A stretch of 64,000 nucleotides of DNA from Sipunculus nudus (GCA_026874595.1 CM049308.1:23152367-23216366), one strand, 5' to 3'; counted from the stretch's first letter, positions 48,251 through 62,000 are shown. The notes: generated by a model not told the origin, from the sequence alone. Translations and numbers: made by a program.

Positions 48251-50071
48251 TAACAAAACCTACCATGTGTATAGAAAATCAGTGTTTTATCTCTGAATTA
48301 TTAATACATCCATCTGCACGTTTGTTTTACTTCTGCTATCATGTCTCGCACCAGCGGCGTTTTGGCCATCGGACAACTAGCCTGCCAGTCCAATAGAAAT
48401 ATACATTAAGTCGTGTGTTCAGTTGTATCACTAAATGTAATTTGAGTAAAATGCATACATTTCAAGACATAACCTGTAATTCATTCTTATTTGAAAGTTT
48501 AATTTAAAGAATATTTAATGTTTTCACAAAAATTGAACATTATTTTAAAATATTTTCAAATCAATTTAAATACAGTTTCCTTTCATTAAGAGAATAATAC
48601 TGCTCTTGCTTCTGCTTCTAGAATAAATATGGTTCCATTTATATATATGTAAATTTATCCAATGTCGAAACAAATTAGTTTGTCCAATTATTAGTAATTA
48701 AATAATATATATATAATATTAATTCTAACAGTTTCTGGCTTGTAAGTGCCTTTTTTTAATTTCGATGACAATTTTTGTATTAAAATAACCACTTTTTCTG
48801 CATATCATGATGAGAAAACATCCCTTATTTGTGTATTTTGTAAGCCAGAACGCAGATGTACAGACAGTTTGCTAGTCCACTAACCCCCCCCCCCCCACAC
48901 ACACACACACACACACTCAAACCCTAGGGAAATTATTGCAAATACTTTTTTAGTAGCTCTCTTCGTTTTCATATTTCTGAGATTCAGTACAGAAATGATA
49001 CCCTCTGCGTCCGTAAAGACCTAGGGGTTTTATGTTACTTCCAAGTACATACAGGTATGACCGCTGATATGACCAGCATGTAACTAGACGTACAGGAACT
49101 ATCTCCATGAAATAACAAGTGCGTCTGGCCAGCCATAAGTTCCCAGTCGTGCCGGGTCTCCATAATGTTTTACCTATGGTCGCCCATGGGGACAATTACT
49201 TCATGACATAGTATACCGCTTATCAGCCCGCCGTCTGCGCTATCAGATATGCTAGATTACTGAGGGAATATAACCTTGTCTGGAATTAGCTTTGGTCAGG
49301 ACTGCTTATAGCAATGAAGAAATTTCTGTACAATATGTATCTACTACAATTTCATCGTTTTAATTCTTCCTGAAGAATTAGGTTATAAATACTGGAAAAT
49401 TTATGTAAATGTCGCCAGGGTCGCTACTAAGAATAAGAATTTTTTTAATTAAAATGTACAGAATACCAGACTCTAGATCGGATGTTCTGACATTTATTTC
49501 TCCTGGGTTGCTCATTGCGTTAAGAAATAAACCATAAATGCTATACTTAATCATTATTTTAAATACTGACTGCTTGTAGGAATCAGTAAAAAATTGGTAT
49601 TTCATTCAGAGCCGCAGTACCAAATAGAAATAATAAAAAAAATTGACCGATACAATATTCATCAGTTACTTGGTAAAGAAGGTTAGAAAAAGAATAATGT
49701 TAACCAAATATTAAAAAGCGCTGTTTTTTTCTTACGCCATGTTCAGCCTGTAGGCCTATCTTGGTCACAAAAAAATGGAGGATAAGGCCAAAATAGAACC
49801 TTTATTGTTTTCGGTAAGTGGTTTGTGTAGTCTCTTCACTCCTCCAGATGACCATCTGCTCGTCAAAGGACGCGATGAAAGACTCCGCGGTTTATAATTA
49901 AGAAACAATAGGTTGAAAAGATCGTTAAGTAAATATTCTGTTCACCTGATCAGATATTTCGCAAAATATTACGTATTTGTCTGCTGCTCTTGGTTTTGTA
50001 CTCAAAGGATTCTAAAGAAATATATAAAATGTTGACAGGGTTAATGATACAGACTATAATACAATCTAGAG
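48251..50071. other. Unassigned intergenic DNA
   Basis: No gene is supported. A poly-C/(AC)n tract lies at about 48,884-48,917. Confidence 0.3.
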
Positions 50072-50421
50072 CAGAGTCCTGTTCACAGTTACTTTTGCCT
50101 CAAGTACCCTTACTCACGAGTACTTTTATGAGGACTCAGTACCGTACTCGAGTAATTTCTTCAAAATTACATAAGTACTTAATCTTGTGTTCGAGTACTT
50201 TGTATTTACTAAAACCGAGTATTTTTATGAGTAATTCAAGTAATATAAACATTAAATTGTTACATATCTTTTACAATTATTTAAGTACTTATGGGCATAT
50301 TTTGATTTTTCGGAACTAGTGCTCAAGTACTTATGTAAAAATTACTAAAATACTGTTAAAGTGATTTTATAGTTATATTTCTCATACTTAAGTATTTCCT
50401 AAGTACTTGGATCCAACTCTG
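50072..50421. mobile_element. hAT-like MITE (350 bp)
   Basis: The ends are CAGAGTCCTG.. and ..GGATCCAACTCTG, the CAGAGTT type usual for hAT elements. The interior is packed with GAGTACTT/AAGTACTT motifs on both strands (about ten), typical of hAT subterminal repeats. The 109-aa ORF (49,990-50,319) runs into it and is chance. An 8-bp target duplication was not evident. Confidence 0.55.
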
Positions 50422-51349
50422 GCCCAATATAACTCGGACCAGAATAATTCCGACTTGGAGCATTACTTTTTAAGGTCAAATGTAATCCCTTGATTTCAAA
50501 GTGGAAAATATCTGGATTGCACTTTTATTCAATTTTTCTCCTATTTAACCCTCTTCTATTCATATTTAAATTGTGCCAGAGTCGGCGGATAACGCATATT
50601 AATGGCGATCATGAACGGGAGCTAAAAATCAAATTTGTGCGACGTAGCCACAAAGAACATTAGGTGTGATTCAGGCAGGCGTTGATAATGGCGCATAGTA
50701 CCAATCTATTGTCTTTTCTCAGTTTTATCACTGCAAGGTATTAGTGAATTACAATACATGTCTTACTATGAAATGTTGCTATTCACTATGTTTAAAATGG
50801 AATACCGATTTTCTTGTTCCAGGCAGAAGTATCAGTAAACAACATATACTTGACAATAACATATTCTGTTTCATGGAAAGATAAAAAAAATAGAATAAAC
50901 TAGATGTCTGCAATCGCTGAGCGATAATAGAAGTCTCCTACCGACGCCAACAACTGAGCGAATGTACAACCTTGGGAATCAGGTCAAAATAAAAAAAAAA
51001 TAAATATACGGTGCGCAAACACGGACAGAAGATAAAAGAAGAAAAGTAAGAAAAGAGAAAAGAAAGAAGAAAAAATAGTATTTGATAATTGCGCACTCTG
51101 GGGACTTTAGAAAATCCATCACAAAAAAAAAATGACGAAAATATTGATATAAAACCCATCAATCTTTATAAACCTCCCCTGCTTATTACGGGGAAGGCTT
51201 AAAATATTAATTATTATATGCAGGACTAGGATAACGCTTTCCCACAACTGTAGATACCACGTGTCAGAAACTTTTTTTCCAAAGTTTAATCGTTATTAAT
51301 TCAAATCCGAGGGGCATGGTCCCTGTGGCCCTTTGTCCTGCAGAAGACC
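50422..51349. other. Unassigned intergenic DNA
   Basis: No feature was recognised. A purine-rich (GAAAA-type) stretch lies at about 51,025-51,075. Confidence 0.3.
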
Positions 51350-51510
51350 ACAAGTTGACGTGTGGCGGGCAGCATATATATGGACACCCCCGCGTGGTCG
51401 CGATGGTTTTCTCGGAACTTCTTGCAAGGAGCAGCCATATTGATCAATATTCAGTCCCTGGACGCCTCAGGTGCGATAAAGGTTTCCATGTTAGACCAAA
51501 TAGACAGGTA
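51350..51510 (+). repeat. Dispersed repeat R4, copy 1
   Basis: This aligns by eye with 57,593-57,745: ACAAGTTGAC, CCCCGCG.GGT, CGATGGTT, GGAACTTCTTGCA, GATC and CTCAGGTGC occur in the same order. The class is unknown. Confidence 0.6.
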
Positions 51511-52804
51511 GTTTATATATCGACAGAAAGTCTCGAAGAAAAGTTCACAATATAAGTACCTGAAGAATCAATTCGGTGCGATTATGTGACAAGTACATTT
51601 ACGTGCGTTAGTAAATTAATGCACCTGACGACCCTGAGAGCGGGAGTATTCAAGCTCTTGCACATTGGCGGTGCTCTTGCTGCCGTACCTATAGCCGCAC
51701 TGATATACCAGAAATAATTAGAGTACACCATACCTACAAAAAATATTTCAGTATTTCAAGTATTCACTCCTGTATTCACTTAAGCGTCCTTCCAAGAAGT
51801 CTCCAGTATAACCAGGCCCGTCACGAGTCTTTTGTGCACCCTTGAAAAACCCAATCACTTGCAAGACCAAAAGTACAATTAAAAAAGGGGATGACTTGCA
51901 GGAAACTATCAGATATACTACTATTCCTTCTGGCTTTTCTTTTGCGTGTGCTTTTTTTTTTCACTTGCCTTTTCCTTTAGATATTTTGTTTTCATTCCAA
52001 TGGTTATTTGCGTTTGTCATCTTTAGGCCAAAATTTTCCTAAACCATACTGTTTTTCTCAATTCCTTAAAGATACAGACCGTTAATATGTTCTGTGGTCC
52101 GGCAGTTCTCAATAAAGTGTTATAATGTATGAGAACAGAAAAGGTTTATAACGAGAAATGGGTGCATCTACATCAACGCTATATACATATTATGTTGTAG
52201 TGCGTCTGTATGAATGTGTTTGCATAACGGTTCCTGGTCCACAAGGGGATAGTTTTCATTTTGTTTATGAGGCCCACAACCAGGGGATTCGAGCTGCTGT
52301 GAGTCACAGTTTAGTCGTCCCCAAACCTAAACCTTACTACATATCTATTTGAAAAATCTTTACTATTTGCAGAGCCAAAAGTTTGGAATGGTTCATGTTG
52401 TTTAGCCATTTCTCTATAAGATCTAAGAAAATGCAGTTAGCCAAAAAAAATAAGAAAAAATCCGATAGATATTTTAGATGGCTATTGTTTTCATATAATT
52501 TCGTGATGGTAGCTCCTGTCGAATGGGTTAACGTACAGACGACGAACGACGCATAAACTCACAGGTTCGCTAAAAAAAAATACGTGTACATTCTTATTTT
52601 GCGTGTATGTTTTTAGAGCCCACAGAATTATAATGATTATGTTTAATCATTCTTGGCCATGGTATTATGAATGTATTGCATCGATATTCAGTATCATTTA
52701 TCATAGTATTATGAATGTATTGCATCGATATTTAGTATCATTTGAAAATGATACACCAAGGCAGACAAGCTTTTAGATTTTATCTGGTTGGTTTATAAAC
52801 ATGT
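51511..52804. other. Unassigned intergenic DNA
   Basis: No gene is supported. A 50-bp direct duplication at about 52,660-52,745 repeats TATTATGAATGTATTGCATCG. The 64-aa and 66-aa ORFs show no domain. Confidence 0.3.
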
Positions 52805-53355
52805 ATATATGATATAAAAAATTAATAAGCTATTCAGCTGACTTATTTGTAGAATTTCTGTTATACCTGGCTTATTCTGGATATATATTTATTAATTATT
52901 CGTGGTTCTTGCTAAGGCGTGTTTTCATAACGCCTCCGTGACGGCTATATGAGGTGGTGTATCTGCAAGCTATAATTAAACATGCAGATGCCTGTGTGGG
53001 CATTAACAGAAAAAAAATGTGTAACATCAGGTAGTTGTTCACAAATCGGGAATGTTGAAAGGTCACTATAGTTGCAAAAACGCCATTTGTATAACTCTGG
53101 TTCATTTGATTTATAGCCATTTATCCTTGCTGAATGCGTAAAGATAAGGACTATAGTCTGTACCACAGTTTGGCGCCCATTGAAATTTGTTGATCTTTTC
53201 TTATACTCACAGATCAGATCCAGAAAGTAAGCTTTAATTGACGACCGAGGCATAAGCCTAATTAACTATAATCAAAGCAAAACCATACCTAGTATATTAT
53301 TTATGTATATCTCTTTGAAATCCATACATGAAAAAAAAAACAGTCAATTTATTTT

Positions 53356-55200
53356 CAGTTCAGCTGACAGAAAGTCATCTGAGCTTGAAGCCTGTATCTA
53401 ACTGGGCTGCGACAGCTTGCGACAAATTGTGAATTCATTCGCGAGAGAGTCTCAAAAGAGTCGTAAAACATTCGCGGCGGTGCTCATTTTCCTCGAGTGA
53501 TTCGCAAAGAGCCGCTAACGTGTCGCACAAATTTTGAACATGTTCAAAAAATTTGCAAAACAAAATTTCTCGCAAAATAGTCGCAGAGGCGTCGCTTGTG
53601 TCTCAAACCCGTCTCAAACATGTCTCGAACTATTCTCAAGTCAGTTTCTGCGAGTCAGGAATTGCGAGAACTGCGAGACAACATTAAGAGGGGTTTGCGA
53701 CCTATGCAACTACATTGCGAATATTTGAAGATAAATATGAGAATCTGACATTCTGGTCGCGAATGGTCGTGCGAATATTTCACAAATGTCGTACGAATGT
53801 CTTGTGAACATCGCACGACATTCGCACGAAGGGTATACGAGCTCCAGCCAAACAAATGGGCCAAACACTCGTACGATGTTCGCAAACATGTCGTAAATAC
53901 GATTCAGTGTGATTGCAAGTGAAAATTGTCGCTAATTCGCGTATTTTCTTGCAATTGTCGTGTCTTCAACTAGTCGCAAACTGTCGCAGTCCAGTGAGAT
54001 ACTACCTTTAGCGATCACTCTTTGTCCGTCGTCCGTCCGTCTGTCTGCTCGTCTATCTGTCCGTCTGTTCGTCTGTTAACCAGGCACAAATCGTAACCAC
54101 TGGACCTGGAATCTTCTTACTTGACATCTAGGGAGGTCCATGAGAAATCACCTTGGAAACCTGAATTTAGACCTCTGTTACCCATATCCTCCGAGCTATG
54201 TACCCTCAGAATAATTTTTAAAAATGATATAAAAACTCCATTATCTGAATAACTAATGCATTGATAGCCATGATTCTTTGCCTGCATATCGATAGTGGAG
54301 TATTCCATTATAAGTTCCTGCAGCCTTTGACCGCCACCTGTATTTTTCGATTTCTTCTCTATATTAATGACCTTATAGGAAGCAGTCGTCCGTTAACCAG
54401 GAACAAATCGTAACCATTAGAATTGGAATCTTCTAACTAGACATCCAGGAAGGTCCATGAAAACTAAAATAATTCACTGTTACCCATATCCTCCGAGCTA
54501 TTGGGCTCGAAAGTACCCCCAGAATATTTTTTTTTAAATTATAAAACCTCCAGTATCTAAATATCTAATGCATTGATCACTGTGATTTTTTTAATTACTG
54601 CAGAATGGTGGCGCCACCTTTCTTTCAATTTTACACATATTTATATTTCTGAGACCTTCAAAGAAGCGGTCGTCCGTTAATAGGGCACAAATCGTAACCG
54701 CCTGAACTGGAATATTCTAACCTGATATCAAGGGAGGTCCATGAAAGATCTCCTTGGAAACCTTAAATTAGGTCATAGTGACCTATGTTCTGCAAGACGT
54801 GAAACAACATGATTTGAGCATCTTACAGGACATATTTGCATGAATAGTTAGTTGGACCTTGAAACTTCTAATTTGATTATGTTCTCGGGAGTTTCCTGGG
54901 AAAATTTCTTGGAAACCAGAAATAGTGTCACTCTGACCTATATTCTGGAAGTTGTGTGAAAGAACATGATTTTAACACTATTTTTAGCATGATTTTGAGC
55001 ACTCTGGGAGTCATGTTACCCATTGTTCAAGGTTCCTTGTTGTATTCAGAAATCACGGCTGGCCAGTTATTATCAAGACTCAAATCATAACTGCTTGACA
55101 TAGAAACTTTTTTCAATATATACTGGTAGGTCCTTGGTAAATGTCCTTGCATACAAAAAAGCATCGAGGCAGCTGAGCGGCATTACCCATGGGTCAATTG
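53356..55200 (+). mobile_element. Helentron-like non-autonomous element, copy 2
   Basis: It begins CAGTTCAGCTGACAG..GTCATCTGAGCT and ends GCAGCTGAG..ATTACCCATGGGTC..TTG, matching the termini of 26,216-28,863. It is inserted between T residues of MITE M2. Its core holds three tandem units of about 283-317 bp beginning near GTTAACCAGG.ACAAATCGTAACC (54,074, 54,390, 54,674). That core differs from copy 1. A foreign MITE interrupts it just after the 5' hairpin. Confidence 0.72.
53394..54002. mobile_element. MITE family M3 (609 bp)
   Basis: The TIRs GTATCTAACTGGGCTGCGAC.. and ..GTCGCAGTCCAGTGAGATAC match over about 35 bp. The interior is full of TCGCA/CGAATG/TCGTACG motifs. It sits between the 5' hairpin of the surrounding element and its CCGTCGTCC tract, which are adjacent in copy 1. 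The reverse 76-aa ORF at 53,655-53,885 is chance. Confidence 0.82.
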
Positions 55201-55690
55201 TTACAACATCTCAACCATTCTGATGAAGTCCAAGGTCACTGGTAACACGGTCAAACAACTATATTTAAAAACTGCTGATTGGTTGTTGAGTGTCGTAAAT
55301 ATTCTAAAAATGTAATTGTCAAAGTGAGACTAATTTAACCCATGATAAAGGTCATATCAGTTGGCTTAAAGATTAAGAAGAAACAAAAGGTTCCAAAATA
55401 TTTTATGTTATTTTTTGTTATTTAGTTTTAAAATCTCATATTAGGTCTTTGCTCCCTCATCAGCTTAAGCCTTAAGTGTCATAATGTGCGAAAATATTTC
55501 AGTTTAACAGAATAATCGCCAATTTTCAATGGGCACCCCACCGTGGAACGGACTAGTACGGAATAGTAGCCATTTTGCGGGTCCCCCATATGATATCGTG
55601 TATATACAAACAAATGAACAGCCTGTGGCATCAGCTTTTTTAATATAGACGTCATATATCGGAATAGGCTGTTTGACATTTTACAAAGTA

Positions 55691-56113
55691 TCATAAAAAG
55701 GCAATATAAAAATGTGCTCATGTGGTCTGCGCCCCTGGTGGCTGCCTAGTTGGCTTTGTGGACTCGCCACCCTTGGATACTACCACAGTTAAGTCGACTG
55801 AATTCCTAGAAAAGTTTTTACATGACAAATGAGAAGGTTAATAAATATTAGAAGAACTTGAGATATCAAAATCACCATAATCACACCGGATCCATCCGGG
55901 AATCCCCGAAAGTAATAATTAACGTGTATCATTAAAACCACGACAATTAAAAACAGCTCCCCACAGATAGGTCAAGGTCAACTATCGCAAGACGAGGAGC
56001 GACCTGGACATAACCGACACGTCAGCTTACTTGTGCAGGTTTCATAGTAAAACACGACGGAAGTTTATTAAGCATGGATTCCTCTCAAAGGACTCTGGAT
56101 TAAATTTTACGTA
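55691..56113. other. Unassigned DNA
   Basis: No feature was recognised. Confidence 0.3.
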
Positions 56114-56434
56114 TAAGGTCAACAAAAATAAAAGGTATGGTTCTCAGTCACCGCCCGCGTCAATTTGAACCCCCCGCATCACAAATTTTAATTTTGATTT
56201 CAAGAAGATAAAAAAAATACTATTTTGATAAGATTTCCTTTGTTATATATGGAGTACTTTTACATGTTTAGCCATAAAATATTGTTATTTTCATGTTTTT
56301 CCCTAATCATATGACATTTTTATCGAAACATACAAAAAAAGATAAAAAATAAAATAATGCCCGCCTGCACTGATTTTTTTTTTTAAAGTGCCTGAGAACC
56401 ATGACTTTTCTTATAATTATTTTTTTTTGCCTAA
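56114..56434 (-). mobile_element. MITE family M1, copy 4 (reverse orientation)
   Basis: The TIR blocks GGTATGGTTCTCAGTCAC (left) and GTGCCTGAGAACCATGAC (right) are near-perfect inverses. Outer ends are TAAGGTCAAC and TTGCCTAA. The interior matches the 37.0 kb copy in reverse complement, including CGCCCGCGTCAATTT near its left end. Confidence 0.8.
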
Positions 56435-57592
56435 CTGAAGCATTGTTCGCCAATTCTCAATTCTTCTTTAGGCTGTGTTTTCCTGTTTTTATGAATATTA
56501 AAAGTGTTACAAGAATACTAAAATTCTAGGATGATTCTTGGCAGAATTTAAGTATTTTATTTCTCAATCTCACACTGCACACACACACACATGCACATAC
56601 ATACCTACACACATACCTGATGTTGATATAATACTTAGGATGAGGGTGTGAGATACAGAACGAATTACAAGATGGAGAAAACTTTAAATGTAGGCAGGAC
56701 CATGATAAATGATCTTAGATTAATGATCCTATATTGCACAAAGGGTTGGGAAAACCACAACTGTTACCAGTGAGATCACCTCACATCTAATAATTTAAAA
56801 AATGTATTATTTATTTTGCGCTCATACCAGGTATATCAGAATAACGATATATTACAACTTGAAATACTATAATACCTGTAATATATCAAGTCAAATAATA
56901 AAACAAAATTGAAAATATGATGCCAAATAGGTGGAGAGAATATCCGACTAAAATAGGCAACATTTAAAAGAATACTATACTCTTAAAAGGTTAACCATAT
57001 ATTACTGGAGTGAAAAAAATATTAAAAAAAGCAACTATACAGGATTATTGTTGGAAATAAAGATAAAATATGACTCAATACAAGACACATGTATAAAATA
57101 AAATAAATATCAAACGTATAGAATAAATATATATAGAATATATATATATTGCGACCATGCGACATAAATATAGTTTGTATCAATTTGTAGTGCAGCCTTT
57201 GATAGGATCACTTAATTATTCAATAAAATTAGTGAATATATCACAAATCTTCAGTAATATATAAAAATTCATTTCATTTTTTTTCTACATTTTAATCGCC
57301 GCATAATGATACAATTGCAATTTTAATTTTATGATACATGTATTGGTGAAAAAGATTTAAGGAAATAACAGTTCTATCATCACTTACAAGACCCAGATGT
57401 AAGAGAAAAACTTACTCAGTGCATAAGTCATAGGCAGGGGAAAAATGAGGAATTCCAGAAAAATAGTAAATACAGGGTACCAGTTTTTTCTACAATACCA
57501 TTGTAAAAGGTGCATACAAAATTGCAAGGCAGTTGAATGGCGATGCTCCTTAGAGTCGCCGCTAACAGATGGTCTCAGAACAGCAGACGCGT
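56435..57592. other. Unassigned AT-rich DNA
   Basis: No gene is supported. A short (CA)n tract lies at about 56,573-56,595. Confidence 0.3.
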
Positions 57593-57745
57593 AGACGACA
57601 AGTTGACAGGGTGTCATAGAGATACCCCGCGAGGTTACGATGGTTACGTCATCCGGGAACTTCTTGCACGCACCAATCTTGGTGATCTGATCCCAAGGCA
57701 ACTCAGGTGCAGTAATGTCTCCCCGAGAGACAAGGATTCACCAAG
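57593..57745 (+). repeat. Dispersed repeat R4, copy 2
   Basis: This is the second copy of 51,350-51,510. The 99-aa forward ORF (57,537-57,836) and 105-aa reverse ORF overlap it and have no recognisable domain. Confidence 0.6.
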
Positions 57746-58274
57746 GAAACGGATTCAACACCCAAACACAAACAGAACCGCAGTGCGTCGAGTGGGGAAA
57801 CAGGAAGATTGGGTTACTGTATACCTTTTCCAGTGATTATTTATATACATATACAGAAATAGCCAGACCCGCAGATTAACTCGCTTGCGTGTATGGTTGT
57901 TAAGTAAAAAAAATTCAGTGATTATCACGAAACGAAGAGATTGAACTTTAACGATTATTACTGATGACGTATGGTGTATATCCGCTAAACTGCATATAAT
58001 GACCTAATACTTGTATCCAGTGACAATATATGACGTATAGTATTATAAGGCAGGGGCATAAGAAAAAGATACCAGCCATTAGCATACACAAAAGGTTTTA
58101 TCTGCCTTCACAATTATAGAAAATAGTTATCATTTGAACTCTAAGACTCACATGTCGGAACCAGACTTTTTTAATTGTCTTACTATAAAAATGAATTATT
58201 TGAGGATTTTGGTGTGATCCAAAAACCTTATGCCGCCCTGAAAACACTAGATTCTAATCTGGTGATAATAGCCT

Positions 58275-58311
<37 letters not shown>

Positions 58312-58617
58312 TATGCGTTAAATTAGCAGGTTTATTTATTTGGTGTCTGAATGAGGCAACCTTTCCTACTTAGTGGAGGTCCGCACGAAACACTGCAAAA
58401 TATACAAAAGTCGATGACCCAAAGAAGATATTGGTGACTATCAGCCTATTTTTATTCTTCCTCATATAATTTGCCTATTCTTAAAAAAATACCCAGACGT
58501 CCAGTTTTACACCGCTTACACCGGCATGACATTATCTTTCTGATAGATCCCATGCTGTTAAAAAACTACCAAGTTATCTTCAAAGTAGTGAAAGTTGGAA
58601 TACCATGAGATACTGCA
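57746..58617. other. Unassigned DNA, (CA)n(TA)n microsatellite
   Basis: No gene is seen. A (CA)n(TA)n tract lies at about 58,275-58,310. Confidence 0.35.
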
Positions 58618-59021
58618 TAAAACTGTGTTTCCATTAATCCGTAAATCTCGTACGTCTCGTACGCAAAAAATCGGATCCCCCTTTTTTAGATGAACCGTTT
58701 CCATATGTACGTTTTAACGTGCTCCGCATGCGTATCCGCAAAAACGGACAGCATCGAAACGGATCGGTGAGCGATTCATCCGTTTTGCGGATGGCAAAAA
58801 TGCCTAAACTTTCCAACAGTGCCCCGGCGCCAGCTGTGATGAGACATATTGACCTTCTTCCTGCCTGTCGTCCTTGCAGTTTCAAAAGAGGCACGTGAAA
58901 GGGTATCCGCAAGGAAAACGTACGTACTTACGGAAACAGTTTTTGCTGACTGCGCACTATAGAACGTACGTACGTCTTTAACGGATACGCTTTTTTGCGG
59001 ATACATGGAAACACAGCTTTA
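58618..59021. mobile_element. TIR MITE M4 (404 bp)
   Basis: The left end, TAAAACTGTGTTTCCATTA, and the right end, ATGGAAACACAGCTTTA, are inverse. The TIR continues through ATCCGYAAA for about 27 bp with few mismatches. The interior contains repeated AACGTACGTACG/GGATACGC-type motifs and CGGATCCGTTT-like segments near both ends. Overlapping reverse ORFs (58,634-59,006) lie inside and are not genes. No target duplication was seen. Confidence 0.78.
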
Positions 59022-62000
59022 GGGCCCATGAATATCTATTTTATTTTGGCGACCGGTGGTGACAGGAGAACTTTGTCACGCATCTACTCTGTGGACACGC
59101 CTCTGATATGCAGGTTTTGGTCTGGAACTGTCGAGATTGATGTAAAGTGTGTCCCTCGGGGGTCATTTCCTATATTATCACCTAAATCCTGAGATATTTC
59201 ACTTTATTTTTTCAAAAGGCGATTGCAGCGCCACCCGGCGGCAACTACGACTTATTATCAAGACAGAGAGCACTTTGTTACTCTGAATCAGAGCCCTCTA
59301 ATAGAGCCCGACGTAACAAAATAAACTTGATGTGAACTTATCTGTTGCTTATATATTTTATGGCCTGCGTAACAAAATTCTGTCGTGTTCTTGTGTTATC
59401 TTATGATATTAAATTAAAATAGGTTAGCCAGTCTTCATTATAAAATAAAAAAATAGCACCGTCGGTTGTATTTGGGAATAAACTAAACTGGTCTTTATAT
59501 TTTCAAAATAATGAACGGGTAAAACAAACTAGTTATTAATAATACATGTTGATGTTATTATCGGAAACAATGGCAAATGTCAATGTAACCTTTTCGATGG
59601 TGACACCATAGTTGGTTTTACAAGTGATGATCCTTAAAGTTCAGACACTTTTTTTTCTATGTGATTTTATATTAACAAACCTTCAATCAATATTGAAAAA
59701 AAGTTAATGGAGACTTTTGCCTTTAATATCACAACATTTGGCCAGTTCATCAAACAATCTAACAATATTATTATTATTAAAATATCCAACTTCAGGTTCA
59801 TGGTAAATGAACACGCAACATAGATAACCTAGAACAAGTACCCAAAAAGCTCTCCTTTAAAGTATATACCCTCTTTAGGTGCAGTCAGTTCCTGTAGAAC
59901 CGCTTTGAAATTAAACAATAGCCTGATTCACTCACCACGACTATGACCTCACATGCAATCCGGGAAAATGCGCCTTTCTTATATCTAATCATCATACAAA
60001 GACTTCAAATCGATGCGCACTGTTATAAGTCGCAATTTTAACTATAACTGTAACATTATTGATATCCGTCAATTTGGTATTCAATCTAGTCAGGTGGCTT
60101 AGCGTTAAATTTGGACCATGTAAGTTTTAGTGAAGAGGAAGAAGCGGGTGCCTCTATTCTGGAAACAACATTTTAAATTATATGCGTTCTAAATTTCCAT
60201 GACTTAATTGCAGTTGATTCAACATATCTTGTCCGTAAGTTTTCTTAGTATTGAAGTACTTTTGACAGGAAATCTCTCTTGCATTATGTAGCAAATTGTA
60301 TATTTGGTTTATACAGTTGTTTTTCTTAGAGTGGCTTAATAGGCTAGATATAATGTTAGTGGAATATTTATTATTTCATCTGGGAATCATATCCTGTAGA
60401 AAATTAGCCTATATTTCTTATATTCGTTCTTATTTCTGTATACTCTTTTCCTTTTTTTATCTTATACCTTTTGTCTATTTTTTATTTTGTGAATGAAAAA
60501 CTGAAAACCATGAATACTTGATTACATTTGTGATAATATGGAGCTACGTCGTGATGAAACTTGATTTAAATTACTACCATCGATATTTTTACTGCAATTT
60601 ATAAATTTCTTAGAAATGTTATTCCAAACATATATATCACCTGACTGGTGTTCATGAACCGCAAATTAACTTATTTTATGCACAAAAAGTACATGCATTT
60701 GCTTGTAGCCACAGGCCAATGTTCCTTCCTCCAGACAGAAATTATTTAAGATAAGTGTAAACAAATACTGCTTCATGACATATTTTTATTACTTCTTTGG
60801 CATTTCCGACATATATCGTGATCGAGATGTATTTTTGCCCTGATAATTTATGATCAAAGGTGTGGACAATTCAACAGAGTGTTTAAGTCATCTATAGGCT
60901 CTTCGTAAATTCGATTTCAGATATGTCATGAGTGCATGTAGTTCATAAACCTCAGTCATAGTGAACGTACGGGTAACAGGCCCGAGCTGTAGTGAACGTA
61001 CGAGTAATGTACACGAGTAGTAAAGTGATTTTTTTTATATTTTCTAAAAAAAAAAATATATTAACCAGTATTTTCCCTATATTTATTCCACAAGGGTGTT
61101 TAATCTTTTTTCATTTTAACTATAATGCAAATATAATTTAGATTTATTTAAATAATATTTCATTTCTTTACGTTTCCGATATTTTAACTTCAGGACACGA
61201 GGTTATTAAAACATAGACGCAGGTTTCATATCAATGGATGACGTTACTTGTTGACCTCAAGCGAGCTACATTTATAATTAGGCATGATTTTCGTCATATA
61301 TTTTTTGCAATAACTGTTTAAGGTATTTCTTAATGGTGTTCTTACCATGAATATTTATTAACTTAAAGTGAGTTTTGTAGTCAATCGATGCTACCGCATT
61401 CCGTTTGTTGTTGTGAACGTGTGAAATTTTCCGTAAAATCCTGTAATTTATGACTCGGGCCTGCTGAGAGAATCAGAAACTTTATAGTTCGGGTGGCCGC
61501 CCCCCCCCCCCCTCCAAAATGATCAGGATTGGCCAAATTTAGTGCTTTTATCCGGCTTGTAACGATAATGGGGGTGGGTCATTCTTTAAGGGTTTCAGAC
61601 CAATTTTTATGGCCTAGACCCACCCCACCCCCTCCTTTCCGCATGCACCTGGGGGCTTTCTGGCTTTTTATCCTCCTCAGTTGAACCCCCCCCCCTATTT
61701 TTTTTCCTTTTCTAGATTTCTGGAAAACTGGATCCGCCCCTGCCACCTGAATAAAAAGAATAATTGAATGAAGAGGCCCTATTTTCCAGAGCACATTAAA
61801 TGACAATCAAAGATCTCTCTTTAAATATCTCTCTTAAAATGTCATTGTCTTTTAATAAAATAATCAGGTATTTCTTTAAAACCTCCTTTGTGTCGTAATA
61901 TTCCATCATATGTCTTGTATTAGATTTGATTTCATATTCGACTACAGTTTCAGACAGTTTTCCCATTCTCGTAAGTGCACTGTGTATTGAGATGTATGTC

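Larger units (their letters stand above)
53150..55557. mobile_element. MITE family M2, interrupted copy
   Basis: The left end, ACTATAGTCTGTACCACAG..GCCCATTGAAATTT, and the right end, AATTTTCAATGGGC..GACTAGT, are inverse to each other and match the 35.7 kb copy. Without the inner insertion (53,356-55,200) it is about 560 bp, close to the 539 bp of the uninterrupted copy. The flanking interior matches that copy in reverse. Confidence 0.78.
52805..55690 (+). repeat. Dispersed repeat R1, copy interrupted by nested elements
   Basis: The left part is 52,805-53,149 and the right part 55,558-55,690. Read together they match the 45,925-46,450 copy. The interruption is MITE M2 (53,150-55,557), which itself contains further elements. 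Confidence 0.7.
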
